From Apostichopus japonicus (Eukaryota > Echinodermata > Holothuroidea > Aspidochirotida > Stichopodidae), in the NCBI RefSeq assembly GCF_037975245.1, contig NC_092576.1:38767111-38831110 (forward strand): 64,000 nucleotides of DNA. The letters run 5' to 3'. How positions within the stretch are numbered: the first letter of the stretch is position 1; each line of letters opens with the position of its first letter. Of this stretch, positions 60,218 to 64,000 are shown piece after piece. Position numbers and translations under genes: made by a program. The notes under the pieces were generated by a model that saw only the letters and a program-made list of their open reading frames with translations, was not told the origin of the DNA and made no database searches.

Positions 60218-61039
60218 CTGAAAAAGAGAATACAATGAAATTAGCAAAGTATATTTATTAACTTAACCGGAGCATTGTATTTAAGACTCTCAGTAGATTA
60301 TAAGTAAGCTACCTATTTTTTTAGTACAGATATATCATTAAAAATAACCATTTTTACCACTAGGATTTTAATTTAGGATCACACTGGTCTACTATCACTA
60401 TGACATTCGCCGAACATTCCCTCACAGCAATGAGCTAACTTATCTTGCATTTTAGCGACATGGAATTGTTTCAAATATTCTAAATAAAATATTATACGTC
60501 AGCATTTCTACAATACAGCAGAACAATAAGTAACACATATTAAAATGAAAGAAAGGATCACAGTACATCCTGAATGCAGTTAATATTTATTTACTATTTT
60601 AAACTCTTCAACTTTGAAAGGATTTTTCTGGCTACTTATTGTTTCCAGTAAAATATGACGTAGATGGTTGAATATCACTAAATATGATGTCAATTATGTC
60701 ATTCTACAAGCCCTGTGTTTGTTGCATTTACACAATATTACTTAGATCACTATGACGTCATATCACTCATCTCATAATTACTAGCACACATGTACCCGGG
60801 GTCGTTTATTTATATACTTATGGTGTAATTTTGCCATACTTTGAACCAACCTCTGATATATTGGAGTGTTTTTTTTTATATTTTTACCAATGCAATACAA
60901 ATACATCCATTTGTAATGTTTTATCAACAATGTATGATAGCCACAGCATAGTAGAGTAGTTTATCATTGTGGTATTACAACTGTTTGTTACATTACACAG
61001 TCTGTACTGTAACAATTATATAACTTGTATTGAAACATA

Positions 61040-61322
61040 CTGTAATGTTAGCCATACCTTGTATTGTAACATAATGTAGTGTTAGCCTCACCTTGTATTG
61101 TAACATACTGTAATGTTAGCCATACCTTGTATTGTAACTTATTGTAGTGTTAGCCATACCTTGTAATTTAACATAATGTGGTGTTATGAGCCATACATTG
61201 TAATGTAACATACTGTAGTGTTAGCCATACCTTGTATTGTAACATACTGTAGTATTAGCTATACCTTGTATTGTAACATACTGTAGTGCTAGCCATACCT
61301 TGTACACACATAGCCATACCTT
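61040..61322. repeat. 34-bp tandem repeat carrying copies of the splice donor
   Basis: About eight units of GCCATACCTTGTATTGTAAC followed by ATACTGTAGTGTTA begin at the exon-intron junction at 61320 and run into the intron. On the minus strand each holds CAAGGTATGG, the same as the real donor context. One variant unit has ACATTGTA. Confidence 0.92.
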
Positions 61323-61396
61323 GTACATTCTTTCTTTTTAATTCTTCTGGGATTTTCTCTGGTCTGATAGATGCAGGTACTGCGCAGTTAACAAAC
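61320..61396 (-). CDS. 77-nt NLR linker exon (VPASIRPEKIP)
   Basis: The acceptor TTTTTATATCACAG (first base 61396) and donor GTATGG (last exon base 61320) bracket 77 nt, phase 2 in and 1 out. It encodes the last LRR strand and a linker, FVNCAVPASIRPEKIPEE and seven further residues. The incoming TG from the LRR exon plus its first G make a Trp codon. The donor AAG/GTATGG is repeated in the tandem array immediately downstream (61040-61322). Confidence 0.7.
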
Positions 61397-62960
61397 CTGT
61401 GATATAAAAATAAATCAAATGATCTTGTGTTTCTCTTTAAAAACTAACAACCAGCTGACGTTGCTATATCCAGGTAACCTATTGATACACAGAGAATACA
61501 TAATTATATTATATCAACAAAATGCAAAATATTTGCAATTAAGATGACAGAGTTCTATTGAATCTATGTTTATGGGAATATATTCGGCGTCCGTACGTTT
61601 TCAAAATTTAACCTATGCAATCTAATTTACATAAAGAAAGTGAAGAAGGGTAAGTTTATTTATTTTCTTTTGGGTGGGGGGGGGGAGCTTCTTTTATTAA
61701 CATTAATTCTTCGTCTAATTTAATTTCGCTTGAAAAAATTGTTAAAAAATTTACAATATTAAAGCAGCATTTTGCGTTGGGTCGCTTTTTCCCACCTTTT
61801 TAACATGTGCATCGATTTTTTTTAGATGTATCAATCATAAAACAGCAAACTAAGATACCATCCAAGTTTCACCCTGCCAAGAGCGTTAATTAGCGAGTAA
61901 TGAACGATTTATGTCGATAACGAGTAAAAGTGTCCTCGACAAAGTTTTCATATCTCCAAATCCACTAGTTTGAATTCCACCAATCAGTGAATAGTATGTT
62001 TATTCATGAGCATTTTGCGTTTGGTCGCCGTTTTCTACTTTTTTTGACATGTCCATCGAGTTTTTTACATACATCAAATCACAAAACAGCAAATTAAGAT
62101 ATTAGCCAAGTTTTTCCCTGCCAAAACCGTTCATTGGCGAGTATTCCACATACAAAATTAATCGCATTCAGTTCCAAAACCCACTAGTTTGAATTCAACC
62201 AATCAGAGATGCAGGTTTAGTTATGAGCCGTTGCTAAAAATAGATTCAAGACTTTGCGTTGGTACAACCAGGGAGTTGTTATGCAACTCTCTGGTACAAC
62301 TGCCATATAGACTGTACACAAATCAAGCGTGGTGTTATATTATCTGTCAATGACGTTCGTAGTGTTTAAATATTCATATTATGGGCGAGGTTTATTGGGT
62401 TCCCAACGGAAAATATCTTGGAGAACAACAAAGTTGAAAGTTACATTTTTTCGACTTTTATGCCACCATTTGAAGTAAAATATAAATAGATAAGCTAGTT
62501 ATGTATGTCGTTATGGCATAGTGGAGTCAGTGAGGTTGAGAAAAATCATAGAAAAGGACGCAAAATGCTGCTTTAATACTCATCCTCACAAATACAAATA
62601 TTAAACATCCGTCATTTGTCCCAACTAACATTTTTTAACAATAAAGGATGACAATGATCGCTAGTAATATTTTACAGCTATTTCATGATCCTGTTTAGTT
62701 ATATGATCTAACAACTTCTCATTCAGATGACCATACAATTCCAATTTTCCCCAACCAAAATGTCCCTTGATATTCCAATTTACCCGGCGAAACCAACCTG
62801 TCCCTTGATATGATGGCATCTTTCATATTATTTGTTGTCAATTACCTTTTTGTCGGACCTTTTATTACATGATTAAATTATGGAGTAATTGCTTAATTTG
62901 TTTTGTAATTATCCCAGACTTTTCCCTCCTCATATTCATTTTATCTTGTAAGTTACTTAC

Positions 62961-63172
62961 CAAAGTTTCCTGCATTTCGTAGACGGCAATATATAGTTCA
63001 ATAATCCTACAATATCTTCCTCAGTAAGTTTTGGTTGGTAGTCAGTGTCTGCATTAACTAATAACTTCTCCAGTGATGAGAGGCTTGGTAGAGCAATACC
63101 AGACTGGAGGATGATGGTGTTGTTGTTAACCTTACTAAAGGAGCAATACAACCATAGTTCAGATATGGAAAT
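62961..63172 (-). CDS. NLR leucine-rich-repeat exon (fourth NLR locus)
   Basis: The acceptor TTTATCTTTCTACAG (first base 63172) and donor GTAAGT bracket 212 open nt, phase 0 in and 2 out. It reads ISISELWLYCSFSKV first, then IILQSGIALPSLSSLEKLL, and near the end EEDIVGLLNYILPSTKC. Two LRR-like strands are seen. It is homologous to 26744-26952 and 9291-9487. With exons 61320-61396 and 60153-60217 it gives a continuous frame to a stop codon. The NACHT part must lie beyond the right edge. Confidence 0.8.
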
Positions 63173-64000
63173 CTGTAGAAAGATAAATAAAATGATAAAC
63201 TGTGGATCATATATTGGTATCTGAAGAAAGATGGGTAAATGAATGAGCTATATTTTGGCTGGATGTCCTCATTTACAGTAAGTATTATTGAACATACTTA
63301 CCACTATTAACAGTGTATTAGCTTATAGAAATTTAATGAAAAGCAATAATAATAATGCCCCTCCCCAATAGAAAAGTATTTTAGAATAAAAAAGATTAAG
63401 TAAATTAAACAAAATGAAAATTGTCTGCAACTCACAACCGGATGCGTAGTTACCGCGAGTACGTAGGAAAGTCTAGACTGTAATGACAAAGGTCTGCTTC
63501 CCCAAACAATATAGGAAAAGCCTCGAGCATCAATTTATACAAGTGATTGCAGATCTCGAATTAAGTCATTTAGGCTAAGCTATTGTCCATTTGCCCTTCA
63601 ACCCCCCCCCCCCCCTCCTTGCAGCATTCCAGACTATCTCAACAGAACAACACTTGTGCCTGCTGGGTTATAACAATATATAAGTGGTAATCGTTATACC
63701 TAAAAATTGATATCAAAGATTTGTAAGCAAGTAAATTAAATCAGTTGTTTTAAAATTGTCTTCATAGCTTGGTCTACGAACACGTATTTAAAATCAAATT
63801 TCTTTTTTACACGTCTGTACACTCATCGATCATCAAATCAGGGGCGGTTGTAAGGCAAAAAATGTACATAATGTAAACCCCAAGAACGCATTTTCCCTCC
63901 TGACACATACAGGGTAAATACAGGAAACACACGCCCGTGAATACCGCTTACGAGCTACCGTCAAGTAAGCGATATTTTATGTTATACATTTGGTTTCCTA
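63173..64000. other. Intron of the fourth NLR locus
   Basis: No accepted exon. A C-run lies at about 63602-63616. A 42-nt exon-like segment at 63436-63477 was noted and not accepted. Confidence 0.4.

Noticed and set aside
63436-63477. 42-nt exon-like segment (SRLSYVLAVTTHPV) on the minus strand
   Set aside because: Good splice sites and a length divisible by three, but no counterpart in the other NLR loci.

Overview
This is a 64 kb window of AT-rich, intron-rich eukaryotic DNA with no prokaryotic features. It most likely comes from a marine invertebrate deuterostome, probably an echinoderm and plausibly a sea cucumber. Three things suggest this: several NACHT/LRR (NLR) innate-immune receptor loci whose protein style (QPIPYIKDRLYCVD, VFVEGGIE, GEAGYGKST) matches my memory of the expanded echinoderm NLR families; a tRNA-derived SINE; and a dense mix of LINE remnants, small terminal-inverted-repeat elements, satellites and microsatellites. 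The organism is inferred, not demonstrated.

All recognisable NLR material is on the minus strand and forms a cluster of four loci. (1) At 1656-4484 lie the first coding exon and the large NACHT exon of an apparently intact gene that runs off the left edge. (2) At 9291-9972 a 40-residue repeat-module exon and a frameshifted LRR exon form a pseudogene. (3) At 17039-37392 there are scattered exons of another locus (module exon, LRR exon, GRW exon, small 3' exons) spread over 20 kb, with no NACHT exon visible. (4) At 60153-63172 lie the last three exons (LRR, linker, GRW terminal exon) of a gene whose 5' part is beyond the right edge. The exons share boundaries and phases between loci: the module exon is 120 nt (phase 0/0), the LRR exon is 197, 209 or 212 nt (0/2), the linker is 77 nt (2/1), and the GRW exon enters in phase 1. 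This is the strongest evidence that they are real.

Between loci 3 and 4 lies a separate minus-strand gene (47621-56008). I assembled it from five small exons with consensus splice sites and compatible phases; it predicts a 115-residue acidic protein with a C-terminal CPFC zinc-finger-like tail. On the plus strand at 27.3-32.9 kb are a few candidate short exons, including one with an N-terminal membrane segment.

The rest is repeat-rich. It includes a LINE with ORF1 zinc knuckles and reverse transcriptase but a deleted endonuclease (37.9-40.3 kb); a CR1/L2-like RT tail (11.5-11.9 kb); a satellite with a monomer of roughly 360 bp in two blocks (40.7-45.1 and 51.9-54.4 kb), one monomer of which holds a 1 kb G-rich minisatellite; a SINE inserted in the second block; large CAT/CAC arrays (19.5-20.0 and 22.8-24.95 kb); and several non-autonomous DNA elements. 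One of these carries 10-bp target duplications and an internal TTAGGG-like tract, one has a 9-bp duplication, and one is flanked by TTAA.
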